Shown: positions 1 through 12,001 of the stretch, piece by piece | Layout of the letters: each line of letters opens with the position of its first letter | How positions within the stretch are numbered: position 1 is the stretch's first letter | DNA from: Puccinellia tenuiflora | Taxonomy: Eukaryota; Streptophyta; Magnoliopsida; Poales; Poaceae | Reading direction: 5' to 3' | DNA: 64,000 bases | NCBI GenBank assembly: GCA_012064385.1 | Contig: QRDG01000410.1 | Location: forward strand, 23,001 to 87,000 | Program-made: the position numbers and the translations under genes | The notes under the pieces: generated by a model | Database searches by the model: none | Told to the model about the DNA's origin: nothing | Seen by the model: only the letters and a program-made list of their open reading frames with translations

Positions 1-411
1 ACGTGACTGAGATTTAAGAAGATCTCAGGCGACTTACATCTAGCAAAACCGTAGATAAAGTGTGTGTATTTTTCTGAATTCTGTTCCTTGTAACTAATTG
101 GGTCCATGAACCCCTGATTTTCTCATGAAACTGTGTTTATTGATCAATAATAAGTGTCCAGCATTCCTTCAGAAAAGAAAGATGCACGTTCGTGCGCTAT
201 ACTGCCAGAGAAGCGGAGAGAATATATATCGCGTTTTGAGCTAGCTACAAGTTACAGCGTCGCCGTGTACTCTGCTGGCTGTTCCGTGTCGTGTCCGACC
301 GGGATTGGAAGAAGATGACGACCTTTCTGCAGCGATACAAACCAACCCGATCGGTTTGCCCAAGGTAGGCATATAGGATCAGTAGATCGCACAGAGTTAT
401 TTTAGGAGTTT
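1..411 (+). other. Upstream region of the F-box/DUF295 gene
   Basis: No coding region is seen. An AT-rich TATA-like stretch (aatatatatcgcg) lies near 221-233, about 190 bases before the first ATG of the downstream gene, so it could hold its promoter and 5' leader. A short palindromic stretch (gagatttaagaagatctc) lies near 10-27. Promoter assignment is inference only. Confidence 0.3.
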
Positions 412-1617
412 GTGGTTGGGTCGATCGATCTGATCATGGGCGCCAGGCCAAGCAAAGCCAGTGCTGCCGCGACGCCGCCGCCGTCTATGGAAGCCACCTC
501 GTGCACCTCATCGTGGTCAGACCTCCCACCGGAGCTCGCTGGCCTCGTCCTACGCCGGTTTCCCTCCCTCGCCGACCGCGTCCGCTTCGGCTCCGTCTGC
601 CGCCATTGGCGCAATGCCGTGCGGCAGCAGGCGCCGGTGCTGCCTCCGGTGCTCCCATGGACCATCACCTCGTGCACCGGCAAAGTCCAGACCATCCCGG
701 ATGGCGAGGTGCACCGTCTGCTCTCCGGCAGACTCGCGCTAGCAGTATGCGAGTGCTCCTCCGAGAGCTGGCTGCTGATGCTCGGGAGAGCGTCCGCCGA
801 TGACAAGAATAGCCGCAACTTCCTGGTGAACCCACTCTCCGGAGCCACCCTGCCGCTGCCGAGCATAAGTAAGCCGCCGCACCCTGGTGGGGCGTTATAC
901 GACGTCACCACGAAATTCATCGTGTGCACCGACAATCTCATCGTCGCCACAATCAAAAGGTCCTTCCGTCCTAATCGTGATCCAATAATCGCGTGCTGCC
1001 GGCCCGGTACGTCCTCATGGTCAATGAGCTCACAAGCCACCGCCGGTGACCGCCCCGGTTACAAAGACATAGCCTTCAATGATGGGAGCATTTATGCCAT
1101 CACCGAAAGAGGAGACCTTTTCGTGCACAAGGTTATTGAGGACCATGGACATATAGTACTATCTTCTAGGAAGCTCGTGATCAAGGGTGGTGACACAAGG
1201 TGCTTTGGTGTCAGGCGATTACTAGTGGTTTCATGTGGTGGCATGTTGCTCATGGTCAAATGGAATTGCTACGACTCTAATGATGATATCTCGGTGTTCG
1301 AAGCGGATCTACAGCTATCACGATGGTCACGGTTATCGAGCATAGGCGATCAGGTCTTATTTGTGAGCCAAAGGTGCTCCAAGGCCATCCCTGTATCTCC
1401 TAATCGTGACGATTATCTGTGCGGTAACCGTATATATTTCGTGGATCATGCACTCTACGGCCCCCAAAAGTATTGCTTTGGGCCCACGAGTTGTGGTATG
1501 TACGATTTGAGAAGTAACACATATTATCCAATTGTGACTGATGCATTCCGCGCCAATGGCATAGGGGCGACATCATGGTTCTTTCCTCACAAGTGGCCAG
1601 GGTTGAGCAGCAGTTGA
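412..1617 (+). CDS. F-box protein with DUF295 (KIB1-4-type beta-propeller) domain
   Basis: A single-exon 401-codon frame. The F-box lies at about residues 36-75 (SDLPPELAGLVLRRFPSLAD, then VCRHWR), the usual grass F-box/DUF295 opening. The rest, about residues 95-385, has DUF295 features: an N-terminal strand series, a 'RRLLVVSCGGMLLMVKW' core and a C-terminal 'YFVDH...MYDLRSNTYYPIV' motif. Such proteins are expected to bind SKP1 through the F-box and act as substrate adaptors of an SCF ubiquitin ligase; no substrate can be inferred. Three candidate starts exist: Met1 (412), Met9 (436) and Met26 (487). Many relatives as I remember them begin close to the F-box, so Met26 is plausible. Length fits the family (about 380-420). 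A broken partial copy follows at 1955-2703, so this is a local duplication. No frameshift or internal stop is seen. Confidence 0.82.
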   Translation: MVGSIDLIMGARPSKASAAATPPPSMEATSCTSSWSDLPPELAGLVLRRFPSLADRVRFGSVCRHWRNAVRQQAPVLPPVLPWTITSCTGKVQTIPDGEVHRLLSGRLALAVCECSSESWLLMLGRASADDKNSRNFLVNPLSGATLPLPSISKPPHPGGALYDVTTKFIVCTDNLIVATIKRSFRPNRDPIIACCRPGTSSWSMSSQATAGDRPGYKDIAFNDGSIYAITERGDLFVHKVIEDHGHIVLSSRKLVIKGGDTRCFGVRRLLVVSCGGMLLMVKWNCYDSNDDISVFEADLQLSRWSRLSSIGDQVLFVSQRCSKAIPVSPNRDDYLCGNRIYFVDHALYGPQKYCFGPTSCGMYDLRSNTYYPIVTDAFRANGIGATSWFFPHKWPGLSSS

Positions 1618-1954
1618 GTAGATTTTGGTGGAGCCTTCATAAAGAGATTTTCCATCAATATCGTCTTGGCCTGAAAGCTCGCTTTAAGTTCGTCCTCATT
1701 CTCTTGAAGATTGGCCTCACACTTTTGGAGTTCTTCGTAGGTCATGGAGGTTAGGAGGAGTTGGAGCTGATTTAGGGTTTAGAGGGAGAAACCGAGAGGA
1801 ACAACTTGCTTCGATACCATGCAGATTGAAACTGAATAGGCTGCTAGATTCCACAACTAGTCCAGGTCTTATACATGTATCTTTTTTTTTACTATTATCA
1901 GAATCCATGAATGACTCTTGTCACACTTTTTTTTATAACTACATAAAGTCCTCC
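1618..1954. other. Spacer between F-box/DUF295 gene and its pseudogene
   Basis: No coding signal, repeat or RNA gene recognised. It probably contains the 3' untranslated region of the upstream gene, followed by unrelated sequence up to the point where homology to the gene resumes at about 1955. Confidence 0.3.
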
Positions 1955-2703
1955 AGGAACTGGCTGCTCGTGATGATAGGAGAGACGCCACTTCCTAGAG
2001 AACCCTCTCTCCGGAGCCACCCTACTGCTGTCGGGTTCAGCAAACCTGCTGCACCCCTGTCAAAGGGTTATACGGTGCCACGAAACTCTTCGAGTGCGCC
2101 GACAATCTCGTCGTCGCCACAATCAGAAGCTCCTTCCCTCCTTATCTCGGTACGTCCTCGTGGTTGACGAGCCCACCTAGTGGCCGGCTCACCGAAAGAG
2201 GGGCCCCATTTGCGCATAGCATCCATCGGGTTGGGAAGCCAACAACACCGTCTTCAACGAAACTAGTGATCAAGGGAAACAACGACACCTCATGCATCTG
2301 TGCGAGGAGATTCCTGGTGGTTTCACGTGGTGATAGGTTGTTGATGGTCAAATGGAACTATGTGTGGGGCGTCTGTTATGATGACTTCTCGACGTTTCAG
2401 ATGTTCGAACCAGACCTGCAGATGTCACGATGGTCACAGTTATCGGCCATCGACCATAAGGTCTTATTTGTGATCCCAAAGTGCTCCAAGACCCTCCCTA
2501 TATATATATCTCCTAACTATGACGATTATCTCCGTGGTAACCGTATATGTTTCATAGATGATGCAGCCTATGCTCCCCGAAAGTGTTGCTTTGGGTGTGC
2601 TAGTTGCAGTATGTATGACTTGAGGTATAACACGTATCATCCCATTTTGTCTCGCGTAAATTTCGCCCTAAAGGTAAACCACTGGCATCATGGTTCCTTC
2701 TAG
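1955..2703 (+). pseudogene. Truncated F-box/DUF295 copy lacking the F-box
   Basis: Sequence from about 1955 aligns by eye with the gene at 412-1617 from its codon ~117 onward. Shared stretches include 'ctctccggagccaccct', 'gacaatctcgtcgtcgccac' and, further on, the translated 'FLVVSRGDRLLMVKWNY' and 'SCSMYDLRYNTYHPI'. The F-box half has no counterpart. The 5' part is frame-disrupted with respect to the gene; only 2164-2703 is open. An interior segment between 'TSSW' and the 'KLVIKG' region is also largely deleted. The C-terminus ends differently (a run through 'NFALKVNHWHHGSF'). It can encode at most a DUF295 fragment, so I call it a pseudogene from tandem duplication and decay. Confidence 0.75.
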
Positions 2704-5481
2704 AAAATAAAAAATAAGAAGATCTACTGTATATATTAGTGGCGCGAATGTAGGATTTTGAGCCAGGATTGAGCAGAAGTGATTTGTTCATGTGAGTTCT
2801 GGGTTGAGCTGATTTTTTTCCTATTATATATAAAGTACTGTACTTTTTTTTACGGGAGTGGACTGAAATACTTGGGAAGTGGTACGTGACAGTGATCCGG
2901 CAACGTTTGCTTGCCAAGCGTAGAAGCAAATCGACGACAAGCAGAGTCGGACGGCCTGGGGCCGGATTTGTACACGTGAACATGAATCGTCCAATTTGGC
3001 TTGTAACGCAACAACAAGATCGGTGTCCACGTACTGTCCAGCGCCTACTGTGCAGTGTGCGCAGGTCTCGCCTCTCCCCGTGGCCATGAAAACGAGAGCA
3101 CCATCATTCAGTTATCACCATCTCCATCATCGGGGCATCAGTATCCACCACTCTCCTCGACTTCACCAGTAGTGGAGCGGAGTGGACTGACAGACAGGTT
3201 GATCGTCACTGATCCAGATAGACAGATAGCTATAGCTTAGCCTGTTGGCAGCCACACACCATCCATCATTCTCGTCAGATATTTTGTTGGCGGTAATACG
3301 GACAGGGAGTGCTAGCTGATGGGACGGACAGATCAGGACGGCGTGATGAACAGATGGCTTAACTGCTCAGATGTCGTTTGTTCGACAAAGACGTACGCCG
3401 CCTGATAGGACAAAAGCATGGCGTGATCAGTTCACAACAAATTTAAATGCGTGCGTCTGTATATAGCATATACACGCCTTCGGCCTTCCTGATGATCAGC
3501 ATGACATTACATCGATCACACCGACCGATCATATCGAATTTGGCAGTGGTCCCATGGCTAATCAGCGACACCTGACTCAGGCATGAGTCATCAGCTGATC
3601 TTGTGCTAGCTCGATTGTACTCGTAGCAGCTAGCTCGGCTTGAGTGATCTTTTTGGTACCGAGCATGGATTAGGATATGGCCGTGCGCTGCGTACGAAGA
3701 TATGTGCGGTGGGAGGATGGCAACAAACTGGTTTGGATGTATGTGTATATGTTCAAGTTCTCCTACGCCAACTCGGCGACATGACGGCACCCCTGTGCCG
3801 AAAACGTTGGCCATAGTTGCGTACCAAATTAGTGACCAGGATCGTCGACCCAGCATGCCGAAGCAGAACACAACAGCTAGCGCATATCGGAGATTTACAA
3901 AAGGGGTGTACTCCATAAAGATACATGCTTACAGATGCAATAAACTCGACTAAAAAACACGTCATGACATGTTGCCACACACAATACATGCCAACATTGA
4001 CGGCAACCCCGATGGGCCGACGCTAAACGGACACAAATCGTGTCCACTTCGGCTTGTATGGGTGCCTAGGGCTGACAAGCATCCAGCCCTTGTCCGGTAT
4101 TTTTCTGACCATGACACCCAACGGGACGACCCATTCGATCCGCCATATCCGTTTTATGATTATTTTCGGATTTTTTTTATTAAAATGATAGCAAATAAAT
4201 ATAGCATACTTGTAATCCAATTAAGTCATGCGTGCATACAAGTTCAGGTAAACAAATCGCACGAGAACCCCCCCCCCCCCCCCCCCCCCCCCCCCAAACA
4301 CCCCGCACGTGGCCCGACCTACTTCATGCAAAACACACAATGACAATGCGGAACATTGGTGATCAAGCATCTCGATCCAATATTAACTTTTACTTCTTCT
4401 AAAACCAAGCTCTCTTTGTTGGTTCCATGATGCTCAAGTTAATTGGCTGTCATGATCAGGGTCTCCATAGGCGCGGCATTGAGATCAATGGGAGGTATCG
4501 CTAGGATGATCGGCATGAAATCGCCGATTTTCGACGAGCCGTTCCAAAGCGAGGTGGAGAACCGAGACGTTGGCGGGATGTTCCGGGTAGGAATCCGTAC
4601 GGACGCAAAGAGGGTGACCTGGGAGACTCAGGAAGCCTAGTCAGGCGGTTCGAAGACGAGTCAGAGCTGATCGTTATGGTGGTGGCCATGGCTAGGGCGG
4701 CCGGCTCACAGACACAATCCTGAGCATGATGAGGGTTTGATGCACGGCTTGGGCCAACGACGCCATGTTCGACTCGATAACCACAACCTGAGCGGCGGCT
4801 TGTTGATCCTGGACATTCTTCCTCCGATCGTCCCGCTTTTTGGACTCTGAAGCCCTCTGCACCGAGTGAGCTCCTTCTTTGGCTTCACTAGGGGCACGTT
4901 GGGACCGGTGGGGGTGGCTTTGATGGTGGCGATAGTAGGTGCGTGTCCATGAAATTTTAGGGCAGTCGCGAGAGTTTGTTCAGTTGGGAGCGGAAAGTGT
5001 GAAGCGGCGATGGTGTGTCATTGGCGGGTGGGCAGGGGAGGACAACACAGGCATCCCTAGCATGTTTGGGCGGATGCAAAACCAACCCAAATTTGGGCTG
5101 GAAATTAATGGGTTCACACAGACAGTAAAAAAGATACTAGTCAATTTACGTAAGGTCGTTGGACCTTGTCCTTTGTCCAAACGGGCGCGAGCGGACGAAA
5201 TGGGTCGCCGGCGGTGAAGCTTGACTATTAAAAAAACTTACTAAAATATACTCCCACTTGGCATATGTTTAGGAATTGAAAACCAAATAGGAGTATTACC
5301 AAAGTTGTACAGAATACAGCCACACCACTCGACATAAAGCAAGTTGGCAATTGCAACGATCCCACTTGACATCACCATCAAATTAATCAACAGATTAATA
5401 ACATATACTGATGATATACGACAGATTGATGTAGCCACCATGCTCGCGCACGCGCGCGAACGTCCATCATATGCATGGATC
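2704..5481. other. Intergenic region, no convincing gene
   Basis: The short open frames here have no recognisable motif and none shows codon structure like the neighbouring genes. The style of 3984-4180 ('gacccattcgatccgcc', 'tgtccggtatttttct') and 5090-5220 ('aaacgggcgcgagcggacg') resembles the ends of degenerate non-autonomous DNA transposons, but I could not find matching terminal repeats or a target duplication. A 28-base C run interrupts it. The 3' part up to 5481 would contain the 3' flank of the minus-strand oxidase gene. Confidence 0.35.
4268..4295. repeat. Homopolymer of 28 C
   Basis: An uninterrupted run of 28 cytosines. Runs this long are rare in plant DNA. The true length is uncertain because polymerase slippage and base-calling both fail on such tracts. 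On the opposite strand it is a G run able to form a quadruplex. Confidence 0.9.
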
Positions 5482-7231
5482 TCAGAAACACCTGGCGTTC
5501 CCCATGGGGTTGCCCTCGAAGCGGCCGATCCGGAAGTGCCGGAGCTCCACGCCGGCCTCCGCCGCGGTCCGCGCCTCGCCGTCCAGCGCCATCTCCGCCA
5601 GGATCCTCCCCACCGCGGGCCCCATCTTGAACCCGTGCCCGGAGAACCCGGCGCCGATCACCACGTCCCTCCCGAACTCCTCCCCGCCGAGGAAGTCGAT
5701 CACGAAGTCGTCGTCGGGCGTCATGGAGTACATGCACGGCTGCCGGAGCACCGGCCCGCCGGCGGTCTCCACGTGGCCCGGCATCACCTCTTCGATCCAC
5801 CGCGCCACGGGCTCCACCAGCCCGCCCTCGCCTTCGCCGGGGCCGATGGCCCAGTCCCTGCCGTCCGGGTCGCACGGCGGCCCGCCGTGCATGGCGATCT
5901 TGATCAGGCCCGGGTACTCCATCGACGGCGTGCTGTAGATGTACGGGTCGCCGAAGCTGGCGAACGTCGGGAACCCGGCCTCCGTGGTGAGCTCGCGCTC
6001 GTGGCCCGGCTTGACCTTCCAGTAGCAGATGAGGGTGTGGACAGGCTGCACCGGCAGGTCGGCGCCCGTGACGGACTTCACCAGCTTGCTCGTCCACGCG
6101 CCCACGGTGACGATGCACTTGCCGCCGTGGAACTCCTCGCCGCCTGATGTCCGAACCACGATCGCCGTCGTTCCTTCTCCTGACCAAATTAAAGATCTCA
6201 ATTTCGATTCACAGTGGAAGACTGAACAAGTACGCTAAGATTTGTGCGTTTCACTTGTTTAGAGCATCATCAAAGATTCAAAGAACAAGTTTTTCGTGAT
6301 AAGAATCTTTTTGAAGCACAGCTAAAATGCAAGAATGCACACAATACTATTCAAAGTGGCAATTGCATGTAACAACGACGTACAAGTGTACAACTGAACA
6401 ACAAATTGTATACGACGGCATGACGCTACGACAGCTCATATACATATGACAGACAGAGGAGCAGACCAGGACAGATCGAGTTTGTAAAACGTCAGACCAG
6501 AATTTGTTTGCAACGAAAAGGTAGAGCAACTTGCAGGAATGGTCCATGAGAGAGCTCACGCACTCTCCTGCGTGCAAGCTAGCTCGGTTGCCAGTGGATC
6601 ACATGCACGATCCGCATGATTCCAAGGCGGTTGAGATCGGAGGAACACCGAACACGCGCGACATACGTGGCGGCATGCATCACTCACCTTGCATCCTGGC
6701 GACGTCGACAACCTCCGCCTTGTCCCGCACGACGGCGCCCAGCTTGACGGCGAGCGCCTGGAACATGGCCACGGCCTTGGTCGCCTTCATCACCCCGCCC
6801 AGCTCGCTGCTCGCCGCCGTCCACCCCTCCGGCAGCCTGAACGCCTCCGCCCACTTCGGCCTCCCCCCACCCTCGGCGGCGGCGAGCACGGTGGCGCCGC
6901 CGTTGGCGACGGACGCGACGAGCACGGGATCGTCCCGGGGGCCCAGGTCGAGGTGCGGCGTCGGCGTGAGCACGTCGTAGCCGGCGTCGCGCTGGGCGTC
7001 GTCCCAGAGGCGGCGCGAGAGGCGCACCATGGGCGGGTAGTGCGGCTGCGGGTAGGTGGCGCGGATGGTGCGGGACTCGCCGTGCGAGGAGCCGCGGTGG
7101 TGCAGCAGGTCGAAGCGCTCCAGCAGGAGCACGCGCGCGCCCCGGGACGCCGCCGCGTGCGCCGCGCAGCTGCCCATGATGCCCGCGCCCACCACGATCA
7201 CGTCGAACCGCTCGGACGCCGGCGCCGCCAT
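5482..7231 (-). CDS. Sarcosine oxidase / L-pipecolate oxidase-like flavoenzyme (two exons)
   Basis: Exon 1 is 7231-6688 and exon 2 is 6179-5482, joined across a 508-bp intron with canonical sites (CAAG|GTGAGT and TTTGGTCAG|GAG, phase 1). The product is 413 residues, the usual length for this family. The start at 7231 (MAAPASERFD) is preferred over the in-frame ATG at 7261 because it sits just before the FAD motif. That motif is the dinucleotide-binding GAGIMG at 15-20. It is followed by 'GSSHGESRTIRATYPQPHY', typical of monomeric sarcosine oxidase relatives. Cys320 in 'PCMYSMTPDDDFVID' matches the cysteine that carries covalent FAD, and 'GAGFSGHGFKMGP' is the C-terminal flavin loop. Family knowledge: oxidation of sarcosine or L-pipecolate to imine plus H2O2, usually peroxisomal, linked to lysine breakdown. 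The C-terminus (NARCF) is not a standard SKL-type peroxisomal signal. No lesion seen. Confidence 0.9.
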
Positions 7232-8151
7232 GGTTGGTTGTTCCTGTGTCTGTCTGGGCACGTACTGTGTCTGCGGCCGCCGGGAGCCTGCAGCTGGAAG
7301 TGTGAGGTGAGGCTGAGGAGATGAACCTGCAGGAGAATAGGAGATAGGCCTGTGTTTTTAAAGACCTGGACAATCGTCGCGTTCTGCTGGACTCACGGGC
7401 ACTGTGATGCACAATCCCCGCCCACCGCCACCTGGTCAGTTGCTTGCTCCTATTTTTTCTCACCCAGATTCACAGATGACTGCCACGTCAGCCAGTGTCA
7501 TGGGCAGACTGTGAGACCGGCAGTGGCAAGAGAGACTAACACAAGCCGTGCTCAGCGCTCGCGGCTCGTCGTCGACACCCTTCGTCGGCACCATTAGACA
7601 ACGTCATATCTCCCCATTGTCGCGATTATCAAGGTGTTTGCGGGGGCAAGTATGTCACGACGGTTGTGTTCGAGATTTTCATAAGTTTTTTTTTTTGGTC
7701 GTGTAGCGATATTCCATATCAAGATCATGCCTGCGAGCGGCTATTTCGGTGGGTACGCAGTGGATGAGGAGAAGAAGAAGCTTCACAAACTGTTATCCTA
7801 CTACGGCTTCGCTTGCACGGCGATGTCCACATGAAAACCGTGTGTCGGCAGTTATGAGCCAAGAGATAGGTGCATTGCAACAATTCTAGGCAAGTTGGGC
7901 CAGTAGCACGGGGTGATTTTATTTTTGATGGTGCTCTTGAGTATCGAGTCTCGATTTGTAGGGTGAAAATTTTATGTCTAATTTTCCTGGATTGTATCGG
8001 TCAATGATGGCTTTTACCGTTTCCTTGTTGAACATGTTGTCTGGAAAGACTTCAACTGTATTTAAAAGTAAAGCAGCCTGAGTGAGAGAAGATCCATGAT
8101 CTGACTTTGGTCGTTAGATCAGGCGTCTACGTTGAGTCGTTTTTCAAGAAC
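7232..8151. other. Region between oxidase promoter and CACTA element
   Basis: 7232-7400 would hold the 5' leader and promoter of the minus-strand oxidase gene; a TATA-like 'tttaaaaac' is readable on the minus strand near 7353-7361. From about 7600 to 8151 the sequence has no coding signal or repeat structure that I recognise. Confidence 0.3.
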
Positions 8152-8380
8152 CACTACTAGAAAAACCACCTTTCGGACAGAGCCGAACCAGCCATTTGTC
8201 CCGGTTGAGTGATAAACGGGACCAATGCCTGGTATTGGTCCCGGTTCGAGCTGCCAGGAGCCCGTGGAGCATTGGTCCCGGTTCGGTTGGGGACATTAGT
8301 CCCGGTTCGTGGCACGAACCGGGACCAAAGCTGCCGCGGAGCTTTGGTCCCGGTTCGTGTCTCGAACCGGGACTAATACC
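8152..8380 (+). repeat. 5' TIR and subterminal repeat array of the CACTA element
   Basis: CACTACTAGAAA terminal motif, then several direct and inverted copies of a short unit (gtcccggtt / aaccgggac, extended as 'cattggtcccggttcg' and 'cgaaccgggactaa') between about 8196 and 8375. In CACTA elements such arrays are the binding sites of the small transposon protein. Confidence 0.85.
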
Positions 8381-8677
8381 CCTCCCCTGCCTATATGTAA
8401 CACCCCCCCTCTTCTCTCCTCTGTTTTTTTTTGCTTGGATTGGTGGGAAGTGGGTGCTAGTAATTTTTTCCTTTGCCACGCGCAAGATGTGTTCGATGAA
8501 ATGCCCGAGCCACACTTTAGTTCACACAAAATGATATCCTCGACCAAGGTTAGCAACTTTATCCTTTTCATCTATAATTGATACAGAAATATTGCATGTG
8601 TCGATGTACGGTGGTTATTTCAGTATTCAATATGTTATTCTAACTGTATTTGATAAACTTAATTATATGATATGCAG

Positions 8678-11600
8678 ATGGATGAACGGCAGCGATGGAT
8701 GTACGGCGATCGACGCAGTTCTGATTTTATTGCAGGCCTACATAAATTTATCCATGTGGCTGAGGCAAACAAAGAGGATGGTTTTATGCCTTGTCCATGT
8801 GTGGACTGTCGGAACGTTAAGGAGCACTCTTACTCGAGAACCCTTCAAGGCCACCTGCTTCGAAGAGGTTTCATGCCTAGCTATAATTGTTGGACGAAGC
8901 ATGGAGAAAGAGGGGTTATGATGGAAGACAATGAAGAAGAAAAGGATGATGAGAACTATCCTATGTTCCCTGAAGAATACGGTGATACTGCGATGGAACA
9001 GAATGAAGAAAAAGGAGGTGAAGAACAACGGGCGTCAGATGAGCCCGATGATGGTCTTGGTCGGGTCATTTCTGATGCAAAACGAGAATGCAATATAGAA
9101 AAGGAGAAGCTGAAGTTGGAGGCCATGCTAGAGGATCACAAAAAGTTGCTGTACCCAAATTGCGAAGATGGCAGCATAAAGCTCGGTACCACATTAGAAT
9201 TGCTGAAATGGAAGGCAGAAACTGGTTTATCTGACAAGGGATTTGAGAAGTTATTGAAAATAATGAAGCCGAATCTTCCAAAGGATAACGAATTGCCCGA
9301 GACTACGTACGTAGCAAAGAAGGCTATCTGCCCTCTAGGATTAGATGTGCAGAAGATACATGCATGCATCAATGACTGCATCCTTTAGCGCGGTGAGGAG
9401 TACGAGAATTTGGATGCATGTCCGGTATGCACTGCACTGCGGTACAAGATCAGACAAGATGACCCTGGTGATGTTGAGTGCGATGACGAGACCCCCAGGA
9501 AGAGGATTCCTGCTAAGGTTATGTGATATGCTCCTATAATACCATGGTTGAAACGCCTGTTTAGAAACTAAGAGCATGCCAGGTTGTTGCGATGGCACAA
9601 AGAAGAGCGTAAGAAAGACGGGAAGTTGAGACAACCCGCCGATTGGTCGCAATGGAGAAAAATCGAGAGAGAGTTCTCGGACTTTGCAGGTGACGCAAGG
9701 AACTTATGGTTTGGTCTAAGTACAGACGGTATGAATCCTTTTGGGGAGCAGAGCTGCAGTCACAGCACCTGGCCCGTGACTCTATGTATCTACAACCTTC
9801 CTCCTTGGTTGTGCATGAATCGGAAGTTCATTATGATGCCCGTTCTCATCCAAGGTCCGAAGCAACCCGGCAACGACATTGATGTGTACCTAAGGTCATT
9901 AGTTGACGAACTTTTGCAGTTGTGGGCCATACCAGGTGTACGTGTGTGGGATGAGCACAAACAGATGGAATTTGACCTACGAGCGTTGCTGTTCGTAACC
10001 ATCAATGATTGGCCTGCTCTTAGTAACATTTCAGGACAGTCAAACAAGGGATACAACGCATGCACGTACTGTTTAGATAAGACTAAAGGTACATATTTGA
10101 AAAAATGTAAGAAGGTCGTGTACCTGGGGTGTCGTCAATTTCTTCCAGCCAATCATCCCGTAAGAAAGAAAGGCAAGCATTTCAAAGGTGAGGCAGATCA
10201 CCGGAAGAAGCCTAACCTCCCTGATTGTGATTCTATATTTGGTATGATGAAGGACATAGAAGTAATCTTTGGAAAGGGTCCTGGCGGTCAATCTGTTCCG
10301 AAAGACGTTGCTACCGGACACGCGCCCATGTGGAATAAGAAATCTATATTTTGGGAGCTACCCTATTGGAAAGTCCTAGAGGCCCGGTCTTCAATCGACG
10401 TGATGCACATGACAAAGAATCTTTGCGTGAACCTGCTAGGCTTTCTCGGCGTGTATGGGAAGACAAAAGATACATCGGAAGCAAGGGAGGACCAGCAGCA
10501 TATGAAAGACCCAAGCAACAAGCATACGGATAAAAGGCGTCATTACTTAAGAAGCTATGCTCTTACGAAAGGAGAAAAGGAAATATTTTTTGAATGTTTG
10601 AGCAGTATCAAGGTCCCGGCTGCCTTCTCGTCAAATATAAAGGGAATAATAAATATGGAAGATAAAAAATTCCAAAACCTGAAGTCTCATGATTGCCACG
10701 TGATTATGATGCAGTTGCTTCCGATTGCATTGAGGGGGCTTCTATCAGATAATGTTCGAGTACCCATTGTGAAGCTATGTGCATTTCTCAATGCAATATC
10801 TCAGAAGGTAATCGATCAAGAAAGTCTGACAAGGTTATAGAAGGATGTGTTCCAATGTCTTGTTAGTTTTGAGTTGGTGTTCCCCCCATCATTTTTCAAT
10901 ATTATGACGCATCTTCTGGTTCACCTAGTCGACGAGATTGCAATTCTCGGTCCTGTATTTGTACACAATATGTTCCCCTTCGAGAGGTTCATGGGAGTCT
11001 TGAAGAAATATGTTCATAACCGTGCTAGGCCAGAAGGAAGCATCTCCAAAGGCTATGTAACATAGGAGGTCAGTGAGTTTTGTGTTGACTTTATTCCCGA
11101 CATTAAGTCGATTGGTATTCCTGAATCGCGGCATGAGGGGAGACTTAGTGGAAAAGGCACGCTAGGAAAGAAAGCAATGATATGTAGGGACGGGCATTCT
11201 TTCACACAAGCACACTACACAGTTTTACAAAGTTCCACCTTTGTGGCTCCGTATATCGAGGTACACAAGAATATTGTACGCTCCAAAAACCCAGAGAAGC
11301 CTGACTCCTGGATTAAACAAAAACACATGGAGACTTTCGGCAGTTGGTTGCGATTACATCTCATGAATGACACCGATGTTGGAGATCAACTCTACTTATT
11401 GGCCGCGTCACCATCTTCGACTGTATTGACTTTCCAAGAGTACGAGATAAATGGGAATACATTTTACACGATCGCCCAAGATAAAAAGAGTACCAACCAA
11501 AATAGTGGTGTTCGCTTTGATGCCACAGACAAGAATGGACAAAAGGACACATACTATGGTTACATAGAGGAGATATGGGAACTTGACTATGGACCTACTT

Positions 11601-12001
11601 TTAAGGTCCCTTTGTTTCGGTGCAGTTGGGTCAACATGAATGGAGAAGGGGTAAAGGTAAACCAGCTGTATGGAATGACAACAGTGGATCTCAAGAATCT
11701 TACGTACAGAGACGAACCATTCGTCCTAGCCAATGATGTGGCTCAGATTTTCTATGTGAAGGACATGAGCTCTGGATCGAAAAAAAGAAAAGATAAGGAA
11801 ACAAATACATCACACGATGAGCCAAAGCGTCACATAGTTCTTTTAGGAAAAAAAAACATCGTGGGAGTCGAGGACAAAACAGACATGTCAGCAGACTATA
11901 ATAAGTTTGATGAAATTCCGCCCTTCACAGTGAAAACTTACCCAAGCATCCCGTTACATAATGAAGAAACTCCATGGTTACGGCCGAAAAAGCGATCATA
12001 G
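8678..12001 (+). pseudogene. CACTA TNP2-type transposase, five in-frame stop codons
   Basis: One reading frame carries the complete domain order of a TNP2 transposase. First is the transposase-associated domain ('MDERQRWMYGDRRSSDFI', then CPCVDCRN). Next come the Transposase_21 core (about 9584-10330, 'WFGLSTDGMNPFG', 'DVMHMTKNLCVNLLG'), DUF4218 (about 10560-11060, 'SFFNIMTHLLVHLVDEI') and DUF4216 with a C-terminal tail ('YYGYIEEIWELDYGPTFKVP', 'DKTDMSADYNKF'). The frame is never shifted but is stopped at 9386 (TAG), 9524 (TGA), 9569 (TAA), 10838 (TAG) and 11063 (TAG). The ATG at 8678 follows a good acceptor (gatatgcag), suggesting an upstream noncoding exon; an in-frame ATG at 8672 lies inside that acceptor. 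The catalyst is therefore dead by point mutation only, which means slow decay rather than rearrangement. Confidence 0.93.

Noticed and set aside
402..1040. Long minus-strand open frame (212 codons)
   Set aside because: It lies fully antisense to the F-box/DUF295 gene, has no family motif, and results from the GC-rich codon use of the sense gene.
3443..3989. Minus-strand frames of 78-157 codons
   Set aside because: They have no motif, no splice context and no matching composition, and are not distinguishable from chance frames.
5344..6187. Other long frames over the second oxidase exon on both strands
   Set aside because: Only the 5482-6179 minus-strand frame carries flavin-oxidase motifs and joins exon 1 in phase; the others are shadows of GC-rich coding DNA.
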